From Methanobacteriaceae archaeon (GTDB lineage: Archaea; Methanobacteriota; Methanobacteria; Methanobacteriales; Methanobacteriaceae): 45,958 nt of DNA. The notes beneath the pieces were generated by a model. The model was not told where the DNA came from and ran no database searches. It saw only the letters and a list, made by a program, of their open reading frames with translations. The stretch lies in assembly GCA_013403005.1 (NCBI GenBank), contig JACBOA010000011.1, forward strand, positions 1 through 45,958. The letters run 5' to 3'. Below, in pieces: positions 37,489 through 45,958 of this stretch. The stretch's first letter is position 1. The number at the start of each line of letters is the position of its first letter. The position numbers and the translations under genes are program-made.

Positions 37489-38604
37489 ATGAAAATACTT
37501 CAGACTCCAGTTAGATTTTACCCATATATTGGTGGGGTAGAAAACTATGTTTATTACTTATCCCAAGAATTAGTTCAAATGGGCCATGAGGTTAATGTTT
37601 TATGTGCAAATGAGCCTGTTTCAGCTGAATATGGAACGGTTAATGGAATAAATATTAAAAGACTATTTTCAATTGGTAAAATAGCCAATACAAACCTAAC
37701 ACCCGGACTTCTTCGAGCTTTATCGCGTGAAGATTTTGATATTATCCACACACATATCCCAACACCATGGAGTGCTGATCTAAGTGCTTACATATCTTCA
37801 AAAAATAAAAAACCATTGGTCTTAACGTATCACAATGACGTAACTGGAAAAGGATTTGCAAACCATATAGCAAAATTATATAACGCTACTGGACTGCAAA
37901 GAGTTCTCAAAAAAGCTGACAGGATTATAATTACCCAAGCAAGCTACTTTGAATCATCCCCATATCTCAAGCCTTACCATGAAAAAATTTTGGTTGTTCC
38001 CAACGGAGTTAATATAAATAAGTTTCAACCATCAAAAGCGAAAGAAAAAAACACTTTGTTCTTCTTAAGTGTTCTTGATGAATATCATAAATATAAAGGT
38101 TTGGATTACCTTTTAAATGCCTTGAAAATTGTTAAAAATGAAATAAAATCTGTTAAACTAATTGTAGGAGGTAAAGGAGTTCTTTTAAAATCATATGGAG
38201 AATTAGCAACCAAATTGGGATTGGAGGAAAATGTGGAATTTGTTGGTTTCATACCTGATGATAAACTCTCTGATTATTATAGTCAAGCTAATATTTTCGT
38301 ACTTCCCTCGATTTCTCCAGTACAAGAAGGCTTTGGAATAGTTGCTCTGGAAGCTTTAGCTTGTAAAACACCTGTTGTAACCACCAATATTGTTGGGATA
38401 GCTGATGATTTAAAAAAAAGTGAATCTGGAACAGTAGTGAAACCTAAAGATGTTGAATCCCTTGCCCAAGGAATTATAAAAATTCTAAATAATCAAAAAC
38501 TTCAATTAACAATGGGTGAAAACGGGCGAAAGATGGTTGGGGAAAAGTATACTTGGAAAAAAGTAGCAGAAACCATGGTCAATATTTATAGTGAGATAAT
38601 TTAG
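37489..38604 (+). CDS. GT4-family glycosyltransferase
   Basis: A 371-residue GT-B glycosyltransferase. 'RFYPYIGGVENYVYYLSQEL' is the typical N-terminal acceptor-domain start. 'VVPNGVNINKFQ' is the linker, and 'LPSISPVQEGFGIVALEALAC' the donor-binding E-x7-E motif. An ATG at 37477 also opens the frame, but GAGGGAG lies between the two and serves the ATG at 37489. It is 72 bases after the previous GT4 gene, probably in the same operon. It is different enough from that neighbour to suggest a separate sugar-transfer step. Confidence 0.9.
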   Translation: MKILQTPVRFYPYIGGVENYVYYLSQELVQMGHEVNVLCANEPVSAEYGTVNGINIKRLFSIGKIANTNLTPGLLRALSREDFDIIHTHIPTPWSADLSAYISSKNKKPLVLTYHNDVTGKGFANHIAKLYNATGLQRVLKKADRIIITQASYFESSPYLKPYHEKILVVPNGVNINKFQPSKAKEKNTLFFLSVLDEYHKYKGLDYLLNALKIVKNEIKSVKLIVGGKGVLLKSYGELATKLGLEENVEFVGFIPDDKLSDYYSQANIFVLPSISPVQEGFGIVALEALACKTPVVTTNIVGIADDLKKSESGTVVKPKDVESLAQGIIKILNNQKLQLTMGENGRKMVGEKYTWKKVAETMVNIYSEII

Positions 38605-38803
38605 TAAGAATTGTTCTATAACTAATAATTAATGTTATCATTATATTTTATAAGTAAGATACTTCCAATAATTCAAAATCAAGAAAAAATAATGATAATA
38701 AAAGCTTTAATACTATTTAAGCAATATTTAATTTGACGAGATTAGGTATAAAACATTGTCGAATGGGAAAATTAAATCCTGTATAATAATATAGATGATA
38801 ATT

Positions 38804-40897
38804 ATGAATCTAAGGCTAATTAATTCAATAAAAGGCAGATACTTGCTGTTAATTATTATTACACTAATATTAACAGATATTACTATAATCTTAGATATTA
38901 GTTATCTCAGAGAGGCCTTATCTTTCCTTTTTTTCACAATTATTCCCGGTTTGATAATAATTCAGGTTTTAAAACCTGAATTAGAATTTGTGAAAAAAAC
39001 TCTACTATGGGTTGGGATAAGCATTGCATTACTCATATCCACTGGTTTGATTCTTAACGCTTTATATCCGTCAATTGAATATCCTTTATCTTTAAAACCA
39101 GTTCTGATTACTCTCAATGGAATAATGATTGGATTAGTAGCTGTTGCCTACAAATTCAAACCTGACAATTTTTGTAATAAAAAAATTTTTAACTTTAATC
39201 TGGATTTGAAAGGTAAATTAATATCACCCCTAATTTTACCGATTCTGTTTCCATTGTTGGCTGTTATTGGCACATATTCCATGAATTTATTTCAAAACAA
39301 TATAATTCTAATGATCTTATTGTTCTTGATACCGATACATATAATCATAATAACTTACTTTAACGAAAAAATTCATCCTATTAACTACCCTCTTGCTCTC
39401 TGGCTAATAGGGATGAGTTTATTATTGATGCATAGTTTAACATCTAATTTTGTTTTAGGTCGTGATGTTCATATAGAATATTACACTTTCCAATTGACCT
39501 TAAACAGTCATTACTGGGACATCAATCAATTTTACAACCCCTATAACGCCTGTCTGAGCATCAACATACTGCCGACCATTTATCAAGTATTGTCAGACAT
39601 GAATCCAGAATATGTATTCAAATTGTTTTTCGCTATAATTGGTTCCATACTTCCAGTAGTTTTATACAAAGTATTAGAGAATTTTTTAAAAAATCGTAAT
39701 GCATTTTTAGCATCTTTGCTTCTGGTTTTTCAGGCATTTTTTATCAATCTCACAGGATGCATAAGACAAGAAGTGGCTATTCTATTCTTCTTCCTATCCA
39801 TATTAGTGCTCTATCAAAAAGATTTCTCAAAGTCAATTCCATTAAAAGCCTTATTTTTAATTTTAGTATTTTCCATGGTAATGTCACATTACACAACTTC
39901 TTATGTGGCTCTAGTTATTCTTGTACCTTTATTACTCATACCTTTCTTTAAGGGATTGCTAAAAGAAAGAAAAATTATCAGCACCAACTTAGATGTTATA
40001 GTTTTATACATCCTCTTCGTTGCTGTTTGGTTCATATTTTATGCAAATGTCCAGTTTCAAGCAGGTTCAGAAGTTATTGGGGCTACTGTAGGGGCTACTG
40101 TTGCAGCAACAGGGACTTCTTTGGTAGCAAGAGAAAGTACTATACTAAACATGATTGGAATAGGAGTGAAATCACTTCCCAACCTTATTGCAATAATCAT
40201 AAATGACCTAATATTCCTAACAATTGGACTAGGGTTACTTAGAATACTATGGAAACATAAACATTACATGAAAAAGTTGGGTGACCAATATTTATTAGGA
40301 TCACTTCTTTCTGTTGCTTTATTAGCCGGATTCATTATACTACCCTATATTTCATTTTATTACGGTCCAGACCGCCTTTTCTTCCAGCTTTTAATTTTCA
40401 CAGGACCATTATTTATATTTGGCTGTTTACAACTTGGAAAAATTGTAAAAAAACCCCAAATTACTCCTTTTATAGTTTTAATCATGTTATTGTCAGTTTT
40501 CGCAGTAAACACTCATCTTCAATATAATTTTTTAGGTGAACCATTCAGTGTAGAATACAATGATAAAGGCGTTGTTCGAGGAGAACTATTTATTTATAAT
40601 GGAGAAGTTTCCGCAGCTAAATGGATTAAAAATTATGGATATGATAATAGTTCAATTAATGGAGATGCAATCAGTTATTCACGATTACTCATGGGAGGTG
40701 TGAAAAAATCATCCATTAAAGGTATTAACTTCAATAATCACACTGTTGATGGCTACTTATATCTCGGTTTTTATAATTTAAATGAGAATAAATTTTTTGA
40801 AACATATGAATTACAGACATCAGTTGATAAATATTCATATTTCTTCTATGGTAAAAGCAAAATATACCAAAATGGAATAGCCACCATTTGGCTGTGA
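38804..40897 (+). CDS. DUF2206-type multi-pass membrane protein
   Basis: A 697-residue integral membrane protein with about fifteen or more hydrophobic helices and a soluble C-terminal domain of about 120 residues. The phrase 'SNFVLGRDVHIEYYTFQLTL' (an acidic 'GRD.H.EY' loop) is, from memory, typical of DUF2206, an archaeal family with GT-C-like topology seen in glycan loci. A small in-frame 12-bp duplication gives GATVGATV in one loop (40079-40102). The ATG at 38804 is preferred over the one at 38795 because GATGATAATT precedes it. It ends 28 bases from a convergent glycosyltransferase gene. It is likely a lipid-linked sugar transferase or glycan export component; unproven. Confidence 0.7.
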   Translation: MNLRLINSIKGRYLLLIIITLILTDITIILDISYLREALSFLFFTIIPGLIIIQVLKPELEFVKKTLLWVGISIALLISTGLILNALYPSIEYPLSLKPVLITLNGIMIGLVAVAYKFKPDNFCNKKIFNFNLDLKGKLISPLILPILFPLLAVIGTYSMNLFQNNIILMILLFLIPIHIIIITYFNEKIHPINYPLALWLIGMSLLLMHSLTSNFVLGRDVHIEYYTFQLTLNSHYWDINQFYNPYNACLSINILPTIYQVLSDMNPEYVFKLFFAIIGSILPVVLYKVLENFLKNRNAFLASLLLVFQAFFINLTGCIRQEVAILFFFLSILVLYQKDFSKSIPLKALFLILVFSMVMSHYTTSYVALVILVPLLLIPFFKGLLKERKIISTNLDVIVLYILFVAVWFIFYANVQFQAGSEVIGATVGATVAATGTSLVARESTILNMIGIGVKSLPNLIAIIINDLIFLTIGLGLLRILWKHKHYMKKLGDQYLLGSLLSVALLAGFIILPYISFYYGPDRLFFQLLIFTGPLFIFGCLQLGKIVKKPQITPFIVLIMLLSVFAVNTHLQYNFLGEPFSVEYNDKGVVRGELFIYNGEVSAAKWIKNYGYDNSSINGDAISYSRLLMGGVKKSSIKGINFNNHTVDGYLYLGFYNLNENKFFETYELQTSVDKYSYFFYGKSKIYQNGIATIWL

Positions 40898-40925
40898 TAA
40901 ATGGGCACGTTGATCAAAAAAAATA

Positions 40926-41900
40926 CTATTTCTCAACCAATTCTTCCAATAATCTGTTGAAAGCCCTGAAAAAAGCAGCATTTTGTGATTTTTCATTAAA
41001 TTCTTCACTTATTTTCTTACAACATCGGGAAATTCTATCTTTCCACTGTTTATCTTTTTTGTAGATTTTTAAAATATCTGCAGCCAATTTTGGAGGATCA
41101 TTACTCTTAAGGATTAATTTTTCAAGTCCGTTTTGCTGCAAAATCATTGCTTCACCTACATTTTCAGTAATTAATGGAATCATTCCTGCTGACATTGCTT
41201 CAAATACAGTTACCGGGCAAGAATCAAAATCTGCAGGGTGAACATAAAGTGAACAATCTGCAAAGTATGGCTTTAAATCTCTCTTAACTCCTTCTTTATG
41301 AAGCCATTCAAAATCTTCTTTTACTTCTTCAACACATGACCCGATAAGATACAATTCAAACTTTTTTTCTTTCAAATTTAGAAGCTTGACGGCATCCACT
41401 AAAAGATCAAATCGTTTGCAGAATTCTTTATTTCCAATGAAAAGTAATTTATTAGAATCTAAATTCGAATTAGTTTCAAAACTATTATTATTTCCATATG
41501 GATATACTGTGTAAATTGGTATATCAGGTAGATGATTCTGTGCCAGCTTACTATTTAGATCTGAAATTGCAATTATGCCATCGACATATGACAACAGAAA
41601 TTCAACAATTTTTCGTAACAAAAAATTCATTTGAGGGAGGTCATAAAAAAGAGTGTCTGCACTGAGCAATACGATATTGATATTATGATTTCGCATCTTT
41701 TTGAGAACTGCGTAGGGTAATCCTAGTCCACCTTCACAAAAAATCACATCTGGAGAATCATCATCAAATAGCGATTTTAAAAGATTTTTAAATATTTCAG
41801 AGTAATGATCTCCGTATCTTTTCCAATTAGAGGTAATAGTAGAAGCGAAGCCACCATGCACTGGATGAGGGCCTTGGTGAATGAATAAAATTTCCTTCAT
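40926..41900 (-). CDS. GT4-like glycosyltransferase, short N-terminal domain
   Basis: A 324-residue GT-B glycosyltransferase, shorter than its neighbours. The N-terminal domain is reduced but shows 'PDVIFCEGGLGLPYAVLKKM' and 'YVDGIIAISDLN'. The donor domain has 'KLLFIGNKEFCKRFDLLVDA' and 'HPADFDSCPVTVFEAMSAG', with an aspartate where many GT4 enzymes have the first glutamate of E-x7-E. AAGGTTAT precedes the ATG. It is last in the left-going gene group and converges with the DUF2206 gene. The glycosyltransferase class is secure, the sugar unknown. Confidence 0.82.
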   Translation of the reverse strand: MKEILFIHQGPHPVHGGFASTITSNWKRYGDHYSEIFKNLLKSLFDDDSPDVIFCEGGLGLPYAVLKKMRNHNINIVLLSADTLFYDLPQMNFLLRKIVEFLLSYVDGIIAISDLNSKLAQNHLPDIPIYTVYPYGNNNSFETNSNLDSNKLLFIGNKEFCKRFDLLVDAVKLLNLKEKKFELYLIGSCVEEVKEDFEWLHKEGVKRDLKPYFADCSLYVHPADFDSCPVTVFEAMSAGMIPLITENVGEAMILQQNGLEKLILKSNDPPKLAADILKIYKKDKQWKDRISRCCKKISEEFNEKSQNAAFFRAFNRLLEELVEK

Positions 41901-42069
41901 TTTTATAACCTTATTTATTAAAATCTAAATTAAATTGTTGTTTATCTTAATTTAAATGATCAAAATTCTAAAAATGGTTTGATTATAGTCCATCGATTAT
42001 CTATTTCATGTATTTGAAGTGAATTATATTTTCTACAGTTTATTCTGTAAAAAACAAATTATCAGAGGC

Positions 42070-43296
42070 TTAATCATTTAAACTATTTAGTATCCTATTG
42101 TATAATTTAATATAAACTTTAACAATTTGCCCCCAATCAAATTTCCTTACATCATCCACATTATTGGAGGATATTTTCTTTCTTAAATCATCATCCCCAT
42201 ACAATGTTAAAATGGCATCAGCTACGTCTTCAGGAGTTGGATCCACTAGTATGCCATTTCGATAGTTGGATATAATTTCTGCAGCCCCAGTGGTTTTCGT
42301 TCCAATTACCGGAATTCCTAATGCCATTGCCTCTAAATAAGCTAATCCAAATGATTCTACTCTTGAAGGTAATGCCATGACATCAGATGAATTCAGAACA
42401 TTATAATATTCTTTTTTATTTAAAAAACCCATGAAATTCACATTAGACTCCAAATCATATTGCTTAATTAACTGTCTTATTATATGGTCTTGAGGTACAT
42501 CTAATGCTATTGATAGTTCAAATGGAACTTTATCCTTAATTAAATTTAAAGATTTAATGAGAATATCCCCCCCTTTAGTAAGTTTAGGCCCGCCTGGAAA
42601 AAATATGTGAAATTTATAGTCAGATCTTGAATTTTTTAATGTTTTAAAATTTATTTCATCAATATCAATACCATTCGGTATTACCACACTATCATGATTG
42701 GGTATTTTTATAATTTCGTGAAATTCCTTTTGAAGGTACGAACTGGGGAATAAAACAGCATCAGCTGTTTCAAATGCATTTTTAAGGAAATTAATGGAAT
42801 ATCGATCACCTAAAAAGGGAATAGAAAAGTCTTGCTGCAATAAGGAAAACCAATGTCCATGTAAAGAAGTGATCCACTTAAATTTATCGCTTTTCTCATT
42901 CTTAAGAGTGTGCCCCAGAATGTCAGCATACTCTAAATGTGAATGTAGAAGTATTACATCATTATCATGGAGGAATCGCAATAATTTACTCCTGATCCTT
43001 TTTAAAAGGATTCTCATTAAAAAGAAATTGATTAAAGGAACTGGATATTGTTTGTTAGTTATCTGAGGATTTTCTGGTTTTAAAATCATTTTAAAAAGAG
43101 ATGGTGTGTGAAAAACACTGCCCAGATTGAGTTTTTCAACATTAATATCATTGAAGTAATTAGATATCTCTTCATTGAGGATTAGATATACTTCCACATC
43201 ATTTTTTTGGAGTTGCACAATTAAATCATGCACCACAGTTTCAGCGCCACCCCATCCCTCTGAGATTAATAAAAAACATATTTTCATAATATCCAT
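42070..43296 (-). CDS. GT4-family glycosyltransferase
   Basis: A 408-residue GT-B glycosyltransferase. 'ICFLLISEGWGGAETVVHDL' is the acceptor-domain start. 'LHSHLEYADILGH' and 'WITSLHGHW' are typical internal blocks, 'VIPNGIDIDEI' is the linker, and 'LPSRVESFGLAYLEAMALG' carries the E-x7-E donor motif. The ATG at 43287 is a possible alternative start; neither has a clear ribosome-binding site. It lies 33 bases after the next gene upstream, suggesting one left-going operon. Confidence 0.9.
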   Translation of the reverse strand: MDIMKICFLLISEGWGGAETVVHDLIVQLQKNDVEVYLILNEEISNYFNDINVEKLNLGSVFHTPSLFKMILKPENPQITNKQYPVPLINFFLMRILLKRIRSKLLRFLHDNDVILLHSHLEYADILGHTLKNEKSDKFKWITSLHGHWFSLLQQDFSIPFLGDRYSINFLKNAFETADAVLFPSSYLQKEFHEIIKIPNHDSVVIPNGIDIDEINFKTLKNSRSDYKFHIFFPGGPKLTKGGDILIKSLNLIKDKVPFELSIALDVPQDHIIRQLIKQYDLESNVNFMGFLNKKEYYNVLNSSDVMALPSRVESFGLAYLEAMALGIPVIGTKTTGAAEIISNYRNGILVDPTPEDVADAILTLYGDDDLRKKISSNNVDDVRKFDWGQIVKVYIKLYNRILNSLND

Positions 43297-43329
43297 AGAT
43301 GTTTGATTTGTAAAATAATTTATTTAAGA

Positions 43330-44451
43330 TTAGATTTTTTTATTATGTAAATAATTATCAATATGTTTCAATATCTCACGTGATTTTTCCATCCACGAGT
43401 TTTCCTCAGATATATCTTTTCTAGCTTCTTGCCAAGTAATGTTATCATTTTCTAAGAAAAATTTTAGTGAATTAATAAATTCTTCTGAATCATCTGCCAT
43501 TTTTAAAACTTTTCCATCGTTAAATCTCTCCAATTCCTTGACTGCAGTAGCTACTACTGGTTTTCCCAAAGCAAAATATTCATATACTTTTATGGGATCT
43601 GTACTTAAAGCAACATCACCACTTTGAAAAGGAATAATAGCTACGTCAAACATGTTGACATAACCCGGAACCATTTCATAATTTTTTTGCCCTAAAAAGT
43701 AAACATTAATCGGTTTATTTGGATCTTCAGCTTTTTTTTGATTTATAGAAGTCAGTGGTCCTATGAAAACAAAATCTACATCATTAAGAGATCTTGCTGC
43801 ATGGTAAATCATACCTAAGTCAATCCAATCATAAACTGCTCCAACATAACCCACTACTTTATTTTTTTTATTAAAATCAATATTGTAATTGGATTTTTCT
43901 CTGAAAAATTCGGGATCCACCCCATTTGATACCAAAACCGCATCTTTTTTGAACATGTTGAATATTTCTTTTTTTAGTTGATGAGCAGTAGTGAATATGA
44001 TATCACTTTTTTCTACCAATCTAGAGTGACGTTCATTGAACCCGTACAACTCCAAGGAATCCATGTAATCATAACATATCATATCAAAATCTTCTTCACT
44101 TACGTAGGGCTCCCATATTGGAGAAGCCAATATGGCAATTTTAACATCAAAATTATAAACATTTAACCTTCTATTTATTAAGTAACTGATTAAAGGACGA
44201 ATTAAACTACCTAAACGTCCTAATACTGATATATGCCCCGGAATTGGCATTATTACATTTTTTTGGTCTTTATGGTTTGTTGAAACACTACCTTCTGATT
44301 TGAGTTTTAATTGAGGTGGATCAACATAAAATATTTCGTAATCTTTTCCATTATCCTGGCTAACTCTTCGTAGATTATGAAACAATTGTTGTGGTCTCTG
44401 TCTGAGAAAATTATAGTTTATACTGGAAAAATAGAATATTGCTTTCTTCAT
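43330..44451 (-). CDS. Glycosyltransferase (GT-B fold, GT4-like)
   Basis: A 373-residue protein whose N-terminus 'NYNFLRQRPQQLFHNLRR' is the hallmark of a subgroup of GT4-like enzymes in surface-polysaccharide clusters. 'MICYDYMDSLELYGF' and 'LVSNGVDPEFF' follow. The donor region 'IPFQSGDVALSTDPIKVYEYFALGKPVVA' (in short blocks) has the conserved PxKxxEY pattern. AGAGGTT lies upstream of the ATG. It is 52 bases downstream of the last glycosyltransferase in the window, in the same direction. Confidence 0.87.
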   Translation of the reverse strand: MKKAIFYFSSINYNFLRQRPQQLFHNLRRVSQDNGKDYEIFYVDPPQLKLKSEGSVSTNHKDQKNVIMPIPGHISVLGRLGSLIRPLISYLINRRLNVYNFDVKIAILASPIWEPYVSEEDFDMICYDYMDSLELYGFNERHSRLVEKSDIIFTTAHQLKKEIFNMFKKDAVLVSNGVDPEFFREKSNYNIDFNKKNKVVGYVGAVYDWIDLGMIYHAARSLNDVDFVFIGPLTSINQKKAEDPNKPINVYFLGQKNYEMVPGYVNMFDVAIIPFQSGDVALSTDPIKVYEYFALGKPVVATAVKELERFNDGKVLKMADDSEEFINSLKFFLENDNITWQEARKDISEENSWMEKSREILKHIDNYLHNKKI

Positions 44452-44502
44452 ATTTCATAACCTCTATTATCTATTCATAAAATAGCAAATTATTCATTTT
44501 AA

Positions 44503-45660
44503 TTAAAAATTGTCTAAAATGGTCTTGAATTTATCCGATATTTTTTCAACACTAAATTTTTCTCTTTTCTGGAGAATATTAAGCTGTTGTTGTGCATATC
44601 TTTCAGGATCAGGATTGATTATTATTTCCTCTATTACCTCTCTGATTTCTTGAGTACTACTGCATAAATAACCAATATCCCCCATTAAATCAAAGTAATA
44701 TTTTAAAAAGGGATTTTCTATGGCTATAACTGGTTTTATACATGAAATTGCATCAGTGAAAACTCCACTAGCTGTGAAACGATAATATTCTGGTTTATGA
44801 AGAAACAAAATGTAATCCATTTCATTAATTCGGAGGTAATACTCATCTTCCTCCAAAGGTGATTCGGATATTATTTCTATTAAATTATCATCTACTTGAA
44901 GACTTTCATCAATAACATGTCCCACCAATACAAATGAAATATCTTTTTCTTTAAATTTGGTTTTAATATCGTTAGAAAGTTTAAGAAAATCTTCAAATCC
45001 CTTCCTCATTGACCCCACCCCCAAAAAACCAAATTTTAATTGACTATAATCCAAATTACTTACATCATAATTCTTAAACACTAAAGGAAAATCAATATAC
45101 TCTGAGATATCAGCCAATTCAGGAAGTTCTTTAATCAATTCATCCCTTAAGCTCTCCCCGAGAAGCAGATATTTTAAATTAGGGTGGTTAAAGTACTTAA
45201 GCCACCATCGAAACCAAAAGAACAAGTCTCGTGATAATGGAATTTGAGTGATTAAATCCAGCTCACTGTGGGGGATTACGAGAACTTTAATATCTTTAAA
45301 TTTCCTTAATAAAATTTTTATTGCAGCTAAAGCAGAACTGGTAATTGATGTGAAAATAACATATTTGACGTGGTTTGAAGAAGCATAATTTAATAAATCT
45401 CTTATCAATCTGTATTCCTTTGGGAATCGCCCCATCCTTGATTTTAATCTCTCTGGAATTTCGACAGATTCGTAAATGATGTTTTTATTATAATTGTTAT
45501 GTTCATTTTGTTCTAAAATATTTTTAACATATGTTATGTGTGTAACCTCTCCAAAAAATGTAATTTTATCGTTCAAACACATTTCAACTATCTTTATAAA
45601 TGTTGAATTGAATTCCACATGTTCAAAACCTATGCAAATTGGCTCACAGAGAATAATCAT
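44503..45660 (-). CDS. Putative glycosyltransferase, divergent GT4-like
   Basis: A 385-residue protein with GT-B-like layout. The opening 'MIILCEPICIGFEHVEFNS' is unusual for GT4. The middle has 'YVIFTSITSSALAAIKILL' and 'KVLVIPHSELDLI', and the donor half 'LKFGFLGVGSMRKGFEDFL' and 'YYRFTASGVFTDAISCIKPVIA'. No complete E-x7-E is seen, so the class is less certain than for its neighbours. The frame opens with a TTG at 45693, but GTGAT lies 4-5 bases before the ATG at 45660, which is chosen. It is the first gene of the left-going group, next to the right copy of the inverted repeat. Confidence 0.7.
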   Translation of the reverse strand: MIILCEPICIGFEHVEFNSTFIKIVEMCLNDKITFFGEVTHITYVKNILEQNEHNNYNKNIIYESVEIPERLKSRMGRFPKEYRLIRDLLNYASSNHVKYVIFTSITSSALAAIKILLRKFKDIKVLVIPHSELDLITQIPLSRDLFFWFRWWLKYFNHPNLKYLLLGESLRDELIKELPELADISEYIDFPLVFKNYDVSNLDYSQLKFGFLGVGSMRKGFEDFLKLSNDIKTKFKEKDISFVLVGHVIDESLQVDDNLIEIISESPLEEDEYYLRINEMDYILFLHKPEYYRFTASGVFTDAISCIKPVIAIENPFLKYYFDLMGDIGYLCSSTQEIREVIEEIIINPDPERYAQQQLNILQKREKFSVEKISDKFKTILDNF

Positions 45661-45715
45661 TATAATCACATTAATTCCAATTGATCTATTCAATTTTTTT
45701 CTAATTTATTAGGCA

Positions 45716-45735
45716 AAAGTTATATAAAGTTATAT
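45716..45735 (-). promoter_or_regulatory. Duplicated TATA-like element upstream of the left-going glycosyltransferase group
   Basis: AAAGTTATAT occurs at 45716-45725 and 45726-45735, creating two TTATATAA-type boxes 55-75 bases before the ATG at 45660. This is a suitable distance for an archaeal promoter with a short leader. The duplication copies the promoter element, as at 6568-6593. Confidence 0.5.
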
Positions 45736-45783
45736 AAATCCATTTAGTTTTTTATAGAAATTTATTTCATGATAATAAATATA

Positions 45784-45908
45784 ATAGGGTGTTAGATTTA
45801 ATGTGAAAATCTGGGCAATTTTAACTGATTTTTTTGCTTAAATTTGTGTGTATTATAGTTGGTTTATAAAAGTACATTTCCAAATCTTTTTATATTAATT
45901 TTAAAGGG
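45784..45908 (-). repeat. Right copy of the 125-bp long inverted repeat
   Basis: This is the reverse complement of 1-125 with 4 mismatches and no gaps. Read on the minus strand it keeps the TTTATAAA box and the AGATT/AATCT hairpin (one base pair shorter than in the left copy), and it points toward the glycosyltransferase gene starting at 45660. The 50 bases beyond it to the window end cannot be compared, because the left copy touches the window edge. The whole stretch 45661-45958 contains no gene. Confidence 0.9.
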
Positions 45909-45958
45909 TTTTTATATCGAAAAACTTAAATAATGGCTTTTACATAGTATTTTTGGGG

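Overview
The window looks like chromosomal DNA from a methanogenic archaeon of the order Methanobacteriales, most probably Methanobacterium. The grounds are an AT-rich genome with archaeal ribosome-binding sites (GGTGAT, GGAGG), a cyclic 2,3-diphosphoglycerate synthetase, the archaeal aromatic pathway entry pair (ADH synthase plus 3-dehydroquinate synthase II), an archaeal two-subunit primase, an archaeal CCA-adding enzyme and class III (EppA-type) pilin signals. I saw no rRNA, tRNA, CRISPR array, transposase or phage gene.

Layout. 1-3.3 kb: a small DUF2188 gene, a peptide-deformylase-like protein, and a UPF0058-cpgS pair. 3.3-7.8 kb: hisD, aspS and an HI0933-type flavoprotein. 8-12.7 kb: a coiled-coil membrane protein, then methyltransferase-ADH synthase-DHQ synthase II, then a cysteine-rich orphan. 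12.7-16.6 kb: an interrupted small gene, an HprK-like kinase, thpR and cca. 16.7-24.7 kb: priL-priS facing left, metG and a DUF530 gene facing right, then a repeat-HTH regulator coupled to a MraY-like GlcNAc-1-phosphate transferase.

24.9-31.5 kb is the most distinctive part and is entirely on the minus strand. Reading in transcription order it has two pilin-like proteins, two small paired membrane proteins, a Roadblock/LC7 protein, a GTPase fused to a degenerate KaiC/RecA-like domain, two intact KaiC-like ATPases, a cysteine-containing possible sensor and a TPR protein. Several of these genes overlap by 4 bp. It resembles a Ras/Roadblock (MglA/MglB-like) switch wired to KaiC-like ATPases and a surface structure. 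I infer a signalling or polarity module; its function is not known to me.

31.6-33.2 kb has a stand-alone THUMP protein, an unknown protein and a DUF131 membrane protein. 33.3-45.7 kb is a surface glycan locus: a GT-C-like membrane protein, a dolichyl-phosphate sugar synthase, two GT4 enzymes and a DUF2206 membrane protein facing right, converging with four more glycosyltransferases facing left. Together with the GlcNAc-1-phosphate transferase at 23.7 kb these could build a lipid-linked surface glycan.

Two sequence patterns are not explained by the genes. A 125-bp sequence at the left edge recurs as an inverted copy (4 mismatches, no gaps) at 45784-45908. In addition, many intergenic regions carry a short motif present in exactly two adjacent copies, in one case including the ribosome-binding site of metG.
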